Assembly (NCBI GenBank): GCA_964394445.1
Contig: CAYMXO010000001.1
Location: 62,001 to 126,000 of the forward strand
Length of the DNA stretch: 64,000 bases
Source of the DNA: Thiopseudomonas sp964394445
Lineage (GTDB): Bacteria; Pseudomonadota; Gammaproteobacteria; Pseudomonadales; Pseudomonadaceae
Reading direction: 5' to 3'
Shown piece after piece: positions 50,328 to 58,583 of the stretch. Made by a program: the position numbers and the translations under genes. Each line of letters opens with the position of its first letter. Within the stretch, counting starts at the first letter, position 1. The notes beneath the pieces were generated by a model that was given only the letters and a program-made list of their open reading frames with translations, had not been told where the DNA came from and did not search any database.

Positions 50328-51788
50328 ATGAAAGAATTCAAGCATTTTATCAATGGCCAATATGTGGCTTCTGCCAGCGGCAAGACTTTTGAAAACCGCA
50401 GTCCGGTGGACAACAGCCTGATTGGCCAGATTCATGAAGCGGGCCAGGAAGAAGTCGATGCGGCGGTCCGTGCCGCCAAAGCCGCTCTGACCGGGCCCTG
50501 GGGCAAGCTGACCCAGGCCCAGCGTATCGAGCTGCTGAACAAGGTGGCCGACCGCATCAACGAGCGTTTTGACGAGTTTCTGGCAGCCGAGTGCCTGGAC
50601 ACTGGCAAACCGCGCGCCATGGCCAGCCACATTGACATTCCACGTGGTGCGGCCAACTTCAAGGCGTTTTCCGAAACCCTGGCCAACCATCCCACCGAGG
50701 GCTTTCGTCTGGACACTCCAGACGGCAAAGGCGCCATCAACGTGGGGCACCGCACGCCCAAGGGCGTGATTGCCGTGATTGCCCCCTGGAACCTGCCACT
50801 GTTGCTGATGACCTGGAAAGTCGGTCCGGCGCTGGCTTGTGGCAATACCGTGGTGGTCAAGCCCTCGGAAGAAACCCCGGCCACCACCACCCTGCTCGGT
50901 GAGGTGATGAACGAGTGTGGGGTACCGGCGGGCGTGTTCAACGTGGTACACGGCTTTGGCCCGGAGTCGGCCGGCCAGTACCTGACCGAACATCCGATGG
51001 TTGACGCCATTACCTTTACTGGCGAAACCCGCACCGGCGAGGCCATCATGCGTGCCGCCTCCGTGGGCCTGCGCAATATCTCGCTGGAGTGCGGCGGCAA
51101 AAACCCCGGCATTGTGTTTGCCGACTGCGATCTGGAAAAAGCCGTTGAAGGCACCATGCGCTCGGCCTTCGTCAACTGCGGTCAGGTCTGCCTGGCCACC
51201 GAGCGGGTGTATGTCGAGCGCCCGATCTTTGACCAGTTCCTCGCCCGCCTGAAGGAAGAAGTGGCCAAGCTCAAGCCGGGCCGCCCGGAAGACAGCAGCG
51301 CCAACTTTGGCCCGCTGATCAGCAAAAAGCACCAGAACAAGGTCAAGTCCTACTACGACCTGGCGGTGCAGGAAGGCGCAACCGTGGAAATCGGTGGCGG
51401 CGTTCCCGACATGGGCGACGAGCTGAACGGCGGCAACTGGATTCAGCCCACCATCTGGACCGGCCTGCCGGATGATGCCCGCGTGATTCGCGAAGAGATT
51501 TTTGGCCCGTGCTGCCATATCCGTCCGTTTGATAGCGAAGAAGAAGTGATCGCGCTGGCCAACGACACCCACTACGGCCTGGCGGCCGCCATCTGGACCG
51601 AAAACGCCTCCCGCGCGGTGCGCGTGGCCGAGCAGATGGAAGCCGGTCTGGTCTGGATCAACTCCTGGTTCCTGCGTGATTTGCGTACCGCCTTTGGTGG
51701 CGCCAAACAGTCAGGCATCGGCCGTGAAGGCGGCGTGCACAGCCTGGAGTTTTACACCGAAACCAAAAATATCTGTATCAAGTTGTGA
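50328..51788 (+). CDS. dmpC: 2-hydroxymuconic semialdehyde dehydrogenase
   Basis: The 486-residue aldehyde dehydrogenase has the catalytic Cys288 (NCGQVCLATERVYV), general base Glu254 (SLECGGKNP) and nucleotide-binding PWNLPLLLMTWKVGPALACGNT-like region. It makes 2-hydroxymuconate with NAD+, the oxidative branch used for unsubstituted and 4-methyl catechol products. It starts a new block after the hairpin. Confidence 0.96.
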   Translation: MKEFKHFINGQYVASASGKTFENRSPVDNSLIGQIHEAGQEEVDAAVRAAKAALTGPWGKLTQAQRIELLNKVADRINERFDEFLAAECLDTGKPRAMASHIDIPRGAANFKAFSETLANHPTEGFRLDTPDGKGAINVGHRTPKGVIAVIAPWNLPLLLMTWKVGPALACGNTVVVKPSEETPATTTLLGEVMNECGVPAGVFNVVHGFGPESAGQYLTEHPMVDAITFTGETRTGEAIMRAASVGLRNISLECGGKNPGIVFADCDLEKAVEGTMRSAFVNCGQVCLATERVYVERPIFDQFLARLKEEVAKLKPGRPEDSSANFGPLISKKHQNKVKSYYDLAVQEGATVEIGGGVPDMGDELNGGNWIQPTIWTGLPDDARVIREEIFGPCCHIRPFDSEEEVIALANDTHYGLAAAIWTENASRAVRVAEQMEAGLVWINSWFLRDLRTAFGGAKQSGIGREGGVHSLEFYTETKNICIKL

Positions 51789-51796
51789 GCGCTGAC

Positions 51797-52651
51797 ATGA
51801 ACATCCATGTATCAAGCCCGGAAACCGGTCGCGAAATCAGCGCCGCCGGTTACCGCACCAACCTGCACGATCAGGGCCAGGGTCAGCCGGTACTGCTGAT
51901 CCATGGCTCGGGCCCCGGCGTAACTGCCTGGGCCAACTGGCGCGGGATCATTCCACAACTGGCCCGCACCCGGCGAGTAGTGGCACCCGACATGCTCGGC
52001 TTTGGCTACAGCGAGCGTCCGGCCGACGGCATCTACAACCAGGAGCGCTGGGTGGAACACGCCATCGGGGTGCTGGATGCGCTGGGCATCGGGCAGACCG
52101 ATCTGGTCGGCAACTCATTTGGCGGCGGCCTGGCACTGGCGCTGGCCATCCGGCATCCGGAACGGGTGCGTCGGCTGGTGTTGATGGGCAGCGTTGGTGT
52201 GCGGTTTCCGCTTACTGAGGGACTGGACCAGACCTGGGGCTATACCCCATCACTGGACAACATGCGCAAGCTGCTGGACCTGTTTGCATACGACCGCAGC
52301 CGGGTCACCGACGAGCTGGCACAGCTGCGCTACGAAGCCAGCATCCGCCCCGGCTTTCAGGAATCCTTTGCCGCCATGTTCCCGCCGCCACGGCAAAACG
52401 GCATTGACGATCTGGCCAGCAAGGAAGCGGATATCCGCGCCCTGCCCCATGAAACCCTGGTTATCCACGGGCGGGAAGACCAGATCATTCCCCTGGACGC
52501 ATCTCTAAAGCTGGCTGAGCTGCTGCCGCGCTGCCAACTGCATGTGTTCGGCCAGTGTGGCCACTGGACGCAAATCGAACACGCCGGGCGTTTTGCCCGG
52601 CTGGTGGAAAACTTTTTGGCCGAGGCCGAGACCAACCCGACACAGGAATAA
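51797..52651 (+). CDS. dmpD: 2-hydroxymuconic semialdehyde hydrolase
   Basis: The 284-residue alpha/beta hydrolase has HGSGPGVTAWANWR (oxyanion hole), nucleophile Ser in VGNSFGGGLAL, Asp in GREDQIIPL and His in GHWTQIEH. It hydrolyses ring-fission ketones to 2-hydroxypenta-2,4-dienoate. ATG 51797 is chosen to fit the family length of about 283. A GTG at 51785 overlapping dmpC is an alternative. Confidence 0.94.
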   Translation: MNIHVSSPETGREISAAGYRTNLHDQGQGQPVLLIHGSGPGVTAWANWRGIIPQLARTRRVVAPDMLGFGYSERPADGIYNQERWVEHAIGVLDALGIGQTDLVGNSFGGGLALALAIRHPERVRRLVLMGSVGVRFPLTEGLDQTWGYTPSLDNMRKLLDLFAYDRSRVTDELAQLRYEASIRPGFQESFAAMFPPPRQNGIDDLASKEADIRALPHETLVIHGREDQIIPLDASLKLAELLPRCQLHVFGQCGHWTQIEHAGRFARLVENFLAEAETNPTQE

Positions 52652-52655
52652 ACCC

Positions 52656-53441
52656 ATGAGCGATGATTTGATTCAACAGTATGGCGACCAGCTTTACGAA
52701 GCCATGATCAACAAAAAACCGATTCGTCCGCTGACTGAAACCCACCCGGACATGAGCCTGGAAACGGCCTACCAAATTTCCCTGCACATGCTCGAGCGCC
52801 GGCTGGCCGCCGGTGAAAAGGTCATCGGCAAGAAAATCGGCCTGACCTCGCTGGCCGTGCAAACCATGCTCGGTGTCGACCAGCCCGACTTCGGTTACCT
52901 GACCGATGCCATGGCCTTCAGCCAGGGCCAGGACATGCCGATTTCCGAGCGCCTGATGCAGCCGCGGGCCGAAGGCGAAATCGCCTTCATCCTGAAAAAA
53001 GACCTGCTTGGCCCCGGCATCACCAATGCGGATGTGATGGCTGCTACCGATTGCGTGATTCCCTGCTTTGAAGTGGTGGATTCACGGGTCGAGAACTGGC
53101 AGATCAAAATCCAGGACACCATCGCCGACAACGCCTCCTGCGGCCTGTTTGTGCTCGGTGACAAGGCGGTCAGCCCGCGCAAGGTCGACCTGATGACCTG
53201 CGGCATGGTGGTGGAAAAGAACGGCCAGCTGCTCAGTACCGGCGCCGGTGCTGCTGCCCTGGGCAGTCCGCTCAACTGCGTCACCTGGCTGGCCAACAAG
53301 CTGGGCGAGTTCGGCATGCCGCTGAAAGCCGGCGAGGTGATCCTGTCCGGTTCGCTGGTCCCCCTGGAGCCGGTCAAGGCCGGCGATTTCATGAGCGTCA
53401 GCATTGGCGGTATCGGCAATGCGTCGGTCCGTTTCGTGTAG
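52656..53441 (+). CDS. dmpE: 2-oxopent-4-enoate (2-hydroxypentadienoate) hydratase
   Basis: The 261-residue protein is in the fumarylacetoacetase-like fold family with KVIGKKIGLTSLAVQTMLGV, EGEIAFILK and metal ligands in the E-x-E pattern. It hydrates the dienoate to 4-hydroxy-2-oxovalerate. The ATG lies 4 nt after dmpD. It is a paralogue of DmpH in the same operon. Confidence 0.94.
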   Translation: MSDDLIQQYGDQLYEAMINKKPIRPLTETHPDMSLETAYQISLHMLERRLAAGEKVIGKKIGLTSLAVQTMLGVDQPDFGYLTDAMAFSQGQDMPISERLMQPRAEGEIAFILKKDLLGPGITNADVMAATDCVIPCFEVVDSRVENWQIKIQDTIADNASCGLFVLGDKAVSPRKVDLMTCGMVVEKNGQLLSTGAGAAALGSPLNCVTWLANKLGEFGMPLKAGEVILSGSLVPLEPVKAGDFMSVSIGGIGNASVRFV

Positions 53442-53457
53442 TCACGAGGAAACACAC

Positions 53458-54369
53458 ATGTCCAAGAAACTGAAAGCGGTCATCATTGGCCCGGGTAACA
53501 TCGGCACCGACCTGCTGATGAAAATGCAACGCTCCGACTGGATCGAGCCGGTGTGGATGGTCGGGATCGACCCTGACTCTGCCGGCCTCAAGCGGGCCAG
53601 GGAAATGGGCATCAAGACCTGCGCCGAAGGCGTCGACGGTGTGCTGGCGCACATCATCGAAGACGACATCCGCGTGGCCTTTGACGCCACCTCAGCCTAT
53701 GCACACGCAGAAAACAGCCGCAAGCTCAACGAACTCGGCGTGATCATGGTCGACCTGACCCCGGCCGCGATCGGCCCGTATTGCGTACCGCCGGTGAATC
53801 TGACTGACCACGCCAAGAACCTGGAAATGAACGTCAACATGGTCACCTGCGGCGGTCAGGCGACGGTACCCATAGTGGCCGCGGTATCCCGCGTGCAAGC
53901 GGTGGAGTACGGCGAGATTGTCGCCACGGTGTCGTCCGAGTCGGTCGGCCCGGGCACCCGGCAGAACATCGACGAATTCACCCGCACCACCGCAGCTGCG
54001 GTGGAAAAGGTCGGCGGTGCCGACAAGGGTAAGGCCATCATCATCATCAACCCGGCCGAGCCGCCGCTGGTGATGCGTGACACCGTGCACTGCCTGACCA
54101 AAGACACGCCGGACCAGGCCGCCATCACCGAATCGATCCACGCGATGATCAAGGACGTCCAGAAGTACGTGCCCGGCTATCGCCTGGTCAACGGTCCGGT
54201 GTTTGACGGCAACCGTGTTTCGGTATTCCTGGAAGTCCAGGGCTTGGGCGACTTTTTGCCCAAGTTTGCCGGCAACCTGGACATCATGACCGCCGCCGCC
54301 CTGCGTACGGCCGAAATGTTTGCCGAAGAAATCGCCCAGGGCGCCATTGCGCTCCCGGCCCGTGCCTGA
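53458..54369 (+). CDS. dmpF: Acetaldehyde dehydrogenase (acylating)
   Basis: The 303-residue protein has an N-terminal NAD-binding VIIGPGNIGTDLL and catalytic Cys131 in MVTCGGQATVP. It converts acetaldehyde and CoA to acetyl-CoA and channels with DmpG. Start ATG 53458 follows CGAGGA. Confidence 0.96.
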   Translation: MSKKLKAVIIGPGNIGTDLLMKMQRSDWIEPVWMVGIDPDSAGLKRAREMGIKTCAEGVDGVLAHIIEDDIRVAFDATSAYAHAENSRKLNELGVIMVDLTPAAIGPYCVPPVNLTDHAKNLEMNVNMVTCGGQATVPIVAAVSRVQAVEYGEIVATVSSESVGPGTRQNIDEFTRTTAAAVEKVGGADKGKAIIIINPAEPPLVMRDTVHCLTKDTPDQAAITESIHAMIKDVQKYVPGYRLVNGPVFDGNRVSVFLEVQGLGDFLPKFAGNLDIMTAAALRTAEMFAEEIAQGAIALPARA

Positions 54370-54384
54370 TCAAGGGGGTATGAA

Positions 54385-55419
54385 ATGAACAGCATCCAAG
54401 GTAAAAAAGTCACCCTGCACGACATGAGTCTGCGTGACGGCATGCACGCCAAGCGTCACCAGATCAGCCTGGAGGAGATGGTCTCCATCGCCACCGGGCT
54501 GGATGAGGCCGGCATGCCGCTGATTGAAGTCACCCACGGCGATGGCCTGGGCGGCTCTTCAGTCAACTACGGCTTTCCCGCCCACAGCGACGAAGAGTAC
54601 TTCAAGGCCGTCATCCCGAACATGAAAAACGCGAAGGTCTCGGCCCTGCTGCTGCCCGGTATCGGCACCGTCGACCACCTGAAAATGGCCCACGACCACG
54701 GCGTATCCTGCATCCGGGTCGCCACCCACTGCACCGAGGCCGACGTCTCCGAGCAGCACATCGGCATGGCGGCCAAAATGGGCATGGATACCGTTGGCTT
54801 TCTGATGATGGCACACATGACCCGTCCGGAAAAAATTCTGGAGCAGGCCAAACTGATGGTCAGCTACGGCGCCAACTGCATCTATGCCACAGATTCGGCT
54901 GGCTACATGCTGCCGGCCCATGTGCAGGAATACATCGGACTGCTGCGTGCCGAGCTGCCGCAGGAAATCGAAGTGGGCTTCCACGGCCACCACAACCTGG
55001 GCATGGGCGTGGCCAACTCGGTGGCTGCGGTGGAGGCCGGCGCCAACCGTATTGACGGCTCGGTAGCCGGTCTGGGCGCCGGTGCCGGCAACACCCCGCT
55101 GGAAGTATTCTGCGCGGTACTGGATCGCATGGGCGTTGAAACCGGCGTTGACCTGTACAAAATCATGGATGTGGCCGAAGACCGGGTTGTACCCATTATG
55201 GACTTCCCCATCCGTGTTGACCGGGATGCCCTGACGCTGGGCTACGCCGGCGTATATGGCAGCTTCCTGCTGTTTGCCAAACGGGCCGAGAAAAAATACG
55301 GCATCCCCGCCCGCGACCTGCTGGTCGAACTGGGCCGCCGCGGCACTGTGGGTGGCCAGGAAGATATGATTGAAGACACGGCCCTGACCATGGCCAAAGA
55401 ACGAGGACTGATTGCATGA
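54385..55419 (+). CDS. dmpG: 4-hydroxy-2-oxovalerate aldolase
   Basis: The 344-residue metal-dependent aldolase has DMSLRDGMHAKRHQ near residue 13 (Arg and Asp of the active site) and the metal ligands GFHGHHNLGMG near residue 197. It splits the substrate to pyruvate and acetaldehyde, passing the latter to DmpF. It overlaps dmpH by 4 nt. Confidence 0.97.
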   Translation: MNSIQGKKVTLHDMSLRDGMHAKRHQISLEEMVSIATGLDEAGMPLIEVTHGDGLGGSSVNYGFPAHSDEEYFKAVIPNMKNAKVSALLLPGIGTVDHLKMAHDHGVSCIRVATHCTEADVSEQHIGMAAKMGMDTVGFLMMAHMTRPEKILEQAKLMVSYGANCIYATDSAGYMLPAHVQEYIGLLRAELPQEIEVGFHGHHNLGMGVANSVAAVEAGANRIDGSVAGLGAGAGNTPLEVFCAVLDRMGVETGVDLYKIMDVAEDRVVPIMDFPIRVDRDALTLGYAGVYGSFLLFAKRAEKKYGIPARDLLVELGRRGTVGGQEDMIEDTALTMAKERGLIA

Positions 55420-56222
55420 CTGATGAAATGAAGAACCAGCTGACCCGGGAACAGATCGCACAGCTTGCCGAGCACTGTGAAAAGGCCGAGCTGGAGGCCT
55501 ACGAGATCACCAAGATCACCGATGACTACCCGCAGATGACCTACCGCGATGCCTTTGACATCCAGTGGGAAGCGCGCCGGCGCAAGGAAGAACGCGGCCA
55601 CAAGATTGTCGGCATGAAAATGGGTCTGACCTCCTGGGCCAAGATGTCCCAGATGGGCGTGGAACACCCTTGCTACGGCTACCTGGCCGACTACTTCAGC
55701 GTACCCGAAGGTGCCGCGATCAGGTTTGACGAGCTGATCCACCCGAAGATCGAGGCCGAGCTGGCTTTTGTACTGAAGGAAGAGCTGAAGGGCCCGGGCA
55801 TCCACATCGGTGATGTGCTGCGTGCCACCGACTTTGTCATGCCGGCGGTGGAAGTGATCGACTCGCGCTATAAGGACTTCAAGTTTGACCTGAAAAGCGT
55901 GATTGCCGACAACTCCAGCTCCAGCCGCTTCATGACCGGTGGCAACATGGCCAAGCCCGAAGACCTGGACCTGAAGACCCTTGGCGTGGTGATGGAAGTC
56001 AACGGCAAGGTGGTACAGACCGGCGCCGGTGCGGCGGTACTGGGCCATCCGGCGGCTTCCGTGGCGATGCTGGCCAACATGCTGGCCGAGCGCGGCGAAA
56101 GCCTCGCCGCCGGCACCTTCATCATGATCGGCGCCATCACCGAGGCGGTGCACGTCAACAAAGGCGACAGCTTTGTCGTGCACTTCCAGGGACTGGGCAG
56201 CCTGAGCGGGCGCTTCGAGTAA
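55416..56222 (+). CDS. dmpH: 4-oxalocrotonate decarboxylase
   Basis: The 268-residue protein is a fumarylacetoacetase-fold paralogue of DmpE, with KIVGMKMGLTSWAKM, EAELAFVLKEEL and the longer N-terminal region typical of the decarboxylase. It converts 2-oxohex-3-enedioate to the dienoate and works in a complex with DmpE. Confidence 0.95.
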   Translation: MTDEMKNQLTREQIAQLAEHCEKAELEAYEITKITDDYPQMTYRDAFDIQWEARRRKEERGHKIVGMKMGLTSWAKMSQMGVEHPCYGYLADYFSVPEGAAIRFDELIHPKIEAELAFVLKEELKGPGIHIGDVLRATDFVMPAVEVIDSRYKDFKFDLKSVIADNSSSSRFMTGGNMAKPEDLDLKTLGVVMEVNGKVVQTGAGAAVLGHPAASVAMLANMLAERGESLAAGTFIMIGAITEAVHVNKGDSFVVHFQGLGSLSGRFE

Positions 56223-56240
56223 CCCTGCTATCCTGTCACG

Positions 56241-56264
56241 GCGGGCAGCACAGGCTGTCCGCCC
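56241..56264 (+). other. Hairpin between dmpH and dmpI
   Basis: Arms GGCGGGCAGC (56241-56250) and GCTGTCCGCC (56255-56264) pair with one G-U wobble around an ACAG loop in the 64-nt gap. No T-run follows, so it is probably a message-stability element rather than a terminator. Confidence 0.5.
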
Positions 56265-56286
56265 CAACCCACACCAAGGAGGCACC

Positions 56287-56478
56287 ATGCCCATTGCACA
56301 GATCCACATCCTTGAAGGGCGCAGCGACGAGCAGAAAGAAGCCCTGATCGAAGAAGTCACCGGCGCCATCATGAAAGCCCTGGACGCACCGCAGCAAAGC
56401 GTACGCGTAATCATCACCGAAATGCCCAAACAGCACTTCGGCATTGGCGGTCAGTCGGCGAAAAAACTCGGCCGATAA
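56287..56478 (+). CDS. dmpI: 4-oxalocrotonate tautomerase
   Basis: The 63-residue protein gives, after Met removal, the catalytic Pro1 (PIAQIHILEGRS), Arg11 in EGRSDEQK and Arg39 region (SVRVIITEMPKQHFGIGG). It interconverts the enol and keto forms of oxalocrotonate and works with DmpC and DmpH. AAGGAGG precedes the start. It is the last gene of the operon. Confidence 0.96.
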   Translation: MPIAQIHILEGRSDEQKEALIEEVTGAIMKALDAPQQSVRVIITEMPKQHFGIGGQSAKKLGR

Positions 56479-56493
56479 CGCCCGTTCAATACA

Positions 56494-56521
56494 TAAAAAA
56501 GCAGGCCTGGCCTGCTTTTTT
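56494..56521. terminator. Bidirectional terminator after dmpI
   Basis: GCAGG (56501-56505) and CCTGC (56511-56515) are flanked by six As and six Ts. The symmetrical structure ends both the dmp operon and the converging ABM/amidase/regulator operon. Confidence 0.92.
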
Positions 56522-56541
56522 ATTGACTGCACAGAGGGACC

Positions 56542-57123
56542 TCAGCTTCGATCCTGTTCTTTTTTCGGATACAGCCAGAAAGCAAACCAGCGGGTGAAGC
56601 GTGGCATCAGCACATAGGACATCAACACCATCAGTACCCCGGTAATCAGCAGGGTTCTCAACAACAGCGGAACCGACTCCAGCAATCCGCCGAACAGCAG
56701 AAAAATCAGTGTCACGCTGGGATAAAGCGCCAGCCAGCTGACCAGAGTCATCTTGTGTTTCGGCGGCGGCTGCACCGGGTTTTGCGAGGGCAAGGTAAAC
56801 CAGGCCACCATGCCGGAGACAATCTCGGTCTCGGCCGGTGCGGTCAGGATATCCTCGAAGTTTTCCAGGTGTCTGAGCCGCTCGGGCGACTCCTGCCAGC
56901 GTTGCAGATCCTGCGGACTGGCAAACTTGAAAACAATGCGGTACTCGGGATCTTCCGGCGAAGACGGTCGCAGCATGGTACTGCCAAGGTGGCCGGGAAA
57001 AGTTGCTGCCGTGTTGGACATGGCAGTACTCAACTGCTCAAAGCGTTCCTCACAGCCCTTTCTGACCCGCCGTGAGACAACGACCGTTACTGCCTGATCA
57101 TTATCAGTGGTTTCGTGCGTCAC
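56542..57123 (-). CDS. ABM-domain protein with C-terminal membrane helices
   Basis: The 193-residue protein has an N-terminal antibiotic-biosynthesis-monooxygenase-like ferredoxin fold (VTVVVSRRVRKGCEERFEQL, then EYRIVFKFASPQDLQRWQES) and two membrane helices at about 125-150 and 157-176. Such proteins are conserved of unknown function. It lies 43 nt after the amidase gene and so probably in the regulator operon. Involvement in aromatic metabolism is only inferred from position. Confidence 0.78.
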   Translation of the reverse strand: MTHETTDNDQAVTVVVSRRVRKGCEERFEQLSTAMSNTAATFPGHLGSTMLRPSSPEDPEYRIVFKFASPQDLQRWQESPERLRHLENFEDILTAPAETEIVSGMVAWFTLPSQNPVQPPPKHKMTLVSWLALYPSVTLIFLLFGGLLESVPLLLRTLLITGVLMVLMSYVLMPRFTRWFAFWLYPKKEQDRS

Positions 57124-57166
57124 TTTGGTATTCCTTGTTGAAAACAGCTAAAAATCAATACGGGTA

Positions 57167-58546
57167 TCAGGCCGGCATTTTCGGCAGCGGGCCCAGCACA
57201 CGTTCAACCGCGCACCCGATGCCAAGCAAACGATGTTCGCTACCGGCTGTGGCTGTCAGCTGTATACCAACCGGTAGCCCCAGACTGTCCAGCCCCACCG
57301 GCAGACTCAGTGCGGCCAGTCCCATCAGGTTGGCCATGGCCGGATTGCGCAACGCCAGCATGTTGTAGCGCCGGTATGTGTCCAGGTCTTCAAGTTCGAC
57401 AACCGTGGGTGCAGTAATTGGCAGGGTTGGATGGGCCCAGACGTCAACATGCTGCAACAGTTGCGCGGCATTGGCTGCCGCCGTGGCAACAGCTTCCTTG
57501 CGTTGTAAATATTCCCGGGCACTGACGGCACCACCATCCTCGATCCGGCTGCGTACCACCGGGTCGAGCAAGGCCAGGCGTTCAGGCATACGGGACGACA
57601 AGAAGGCTGCCAGCTCCGCCACACTCAGCCCTCCCTGCTGGAAAAGCGCAAACATGGCATCACAGTCAGGCACCCGCACCGGAATCAGCACAGCACCAGC
57701 CGCTTCCAGCCGGCCAAGAGCCTGCTCAACACAGTTGACCAGATCAGCCGGCGCATCTTCCCAGAAAAAATTTTCCACCACGCCAATACGCAAGCCACGG
57801 CAGTCTGCCCGATCGGGTATTTGTACTTCGGCACCGTGCAGCCGCGACTCAATGGCAGCATAGGCAAAAGCGGCGTCGACCGCGCTGCGCGTAAGAATGC
57901 CCGGGCTGTCCAGCGATGTGGACAGAGGCACTATCTGTTGTGTCGGCCAGTGCCCACCAGACGGCTTGAAACCAACCGTGCCGGTCATTGCCGCCGGAAT
58001 ACGCACTGAACCGCCGGTGTCAGTCCCCATGGCCAGCAACGCACTTCCCTGGCACAGTGACACCCCGGCACCTGAACTGGAACCGCCCGGCACCCGGTGG
58101 ACATCAGGGCTCCAGGGGTTGCGTGGCGTACCCCAGTGAGCATTGGTGCCGATACCGCCCAGGGCAAATTCAACCGTATGGGTTTTACCGGTAACCAGCG
58201 CCAGCTGTCCTGCCAGGGACTGAACCAACGGGCCGGCAACTTGCCACTCTGGCCCAAGATCAGCAGGGGAACCGGCAAAAGTCGGCATTCCCGGCACAGC
58301 GTACATGTCCTTCACCGAGACCGGAATTCCTGCCAGTGGCCCCGGGTCATAGCCCAGCGCCAACAAACCGTCCACATGACGGGCTGCTTCCAATGCCCGC
58401 GTACCGTTCCAGGTTTTGTATGCGTTCAACCCGGGTTCACTGGCCGCATAATTAGCAGCACAGGCTTCCATCAGTGACTCGGCAGAAACTTCCAGCGCCC
58501 GCAGCTTGCGTGTCAGCTGCTCTAGACTGCAGTCCAGAATATTCAT
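57167..58546 (-). CDS. Amidase-signature-family hydrolase
   Basis: The 459-residue enzyme has the complete Ser-cisSer-Lys machinery: Lys79 in PVSVKDMY, the GGSSSG run near residues 154-159 and nucleophile Ser180 in DTGGSVRIPA. It may hydrolyse an amide or an ester. The substrate cannot be read from sequence. It has a strong AGGAGG ribosome site and begins 37 nt after the DmpR-like gene, so both should be co-transcribed. GatA is excluded because gatCB are absent. Confidence 0.88.
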   Translation of the reverse strand: MNILDCSLEQLTRKLRALEVSAESLMEACAANYAASEPGLNAYKTWNGTRALEAARHVDGLLALGYDPGPLAGIPVSVKDMYAVPGMPTFAGSPADLGPEWQVAGPLVQSLAGQLALVTGKTHTVEFALGGIGTNAHWGTPRNPWSPDVHRVPGGSSSGAGVSLCQGSALLAMGTDTGGSVRIPAAMTGTVGFKPSGGHWPTQQIVPLSTSLDSPGILTRSAVDAAFAYAAIESRLHGAEVQIPDRADCRGLRIGVVENFFWEDAPADLVNCVEQALGRLEAAGAVLIPVRVPDCDAMFALFQQGGLSVAELAAFLSSRMPERLALLDPVVRSRIEDGGAVSAREYLQRKEAVATAAANAAQLLQHVDVWAHPTLPITAPTVVELEDLDTYRRYNMLALRNPAMANLMGLAALSLPVGLDSLGLPVGIQLTATAGSEHRLLGIGCAVERVLGPLPKMPA

Positions 58547-58583
58547 TGAAACCTCCTCAGGCCGGATTTGTAGCAGATAACAG

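Noticed and set aside
50307..51572. Long 421-codon open frame on the minus strand inside dmpC
   Set aside because: It mirrors a well-supported aldehyde dehydrogenase gene. High third-position GC creates open antisense frames. No family motif or ribosome site was seen. The same applies to long antisense frames in dmpL, dmpN, dmpP, dmpG and the flagellar genes.
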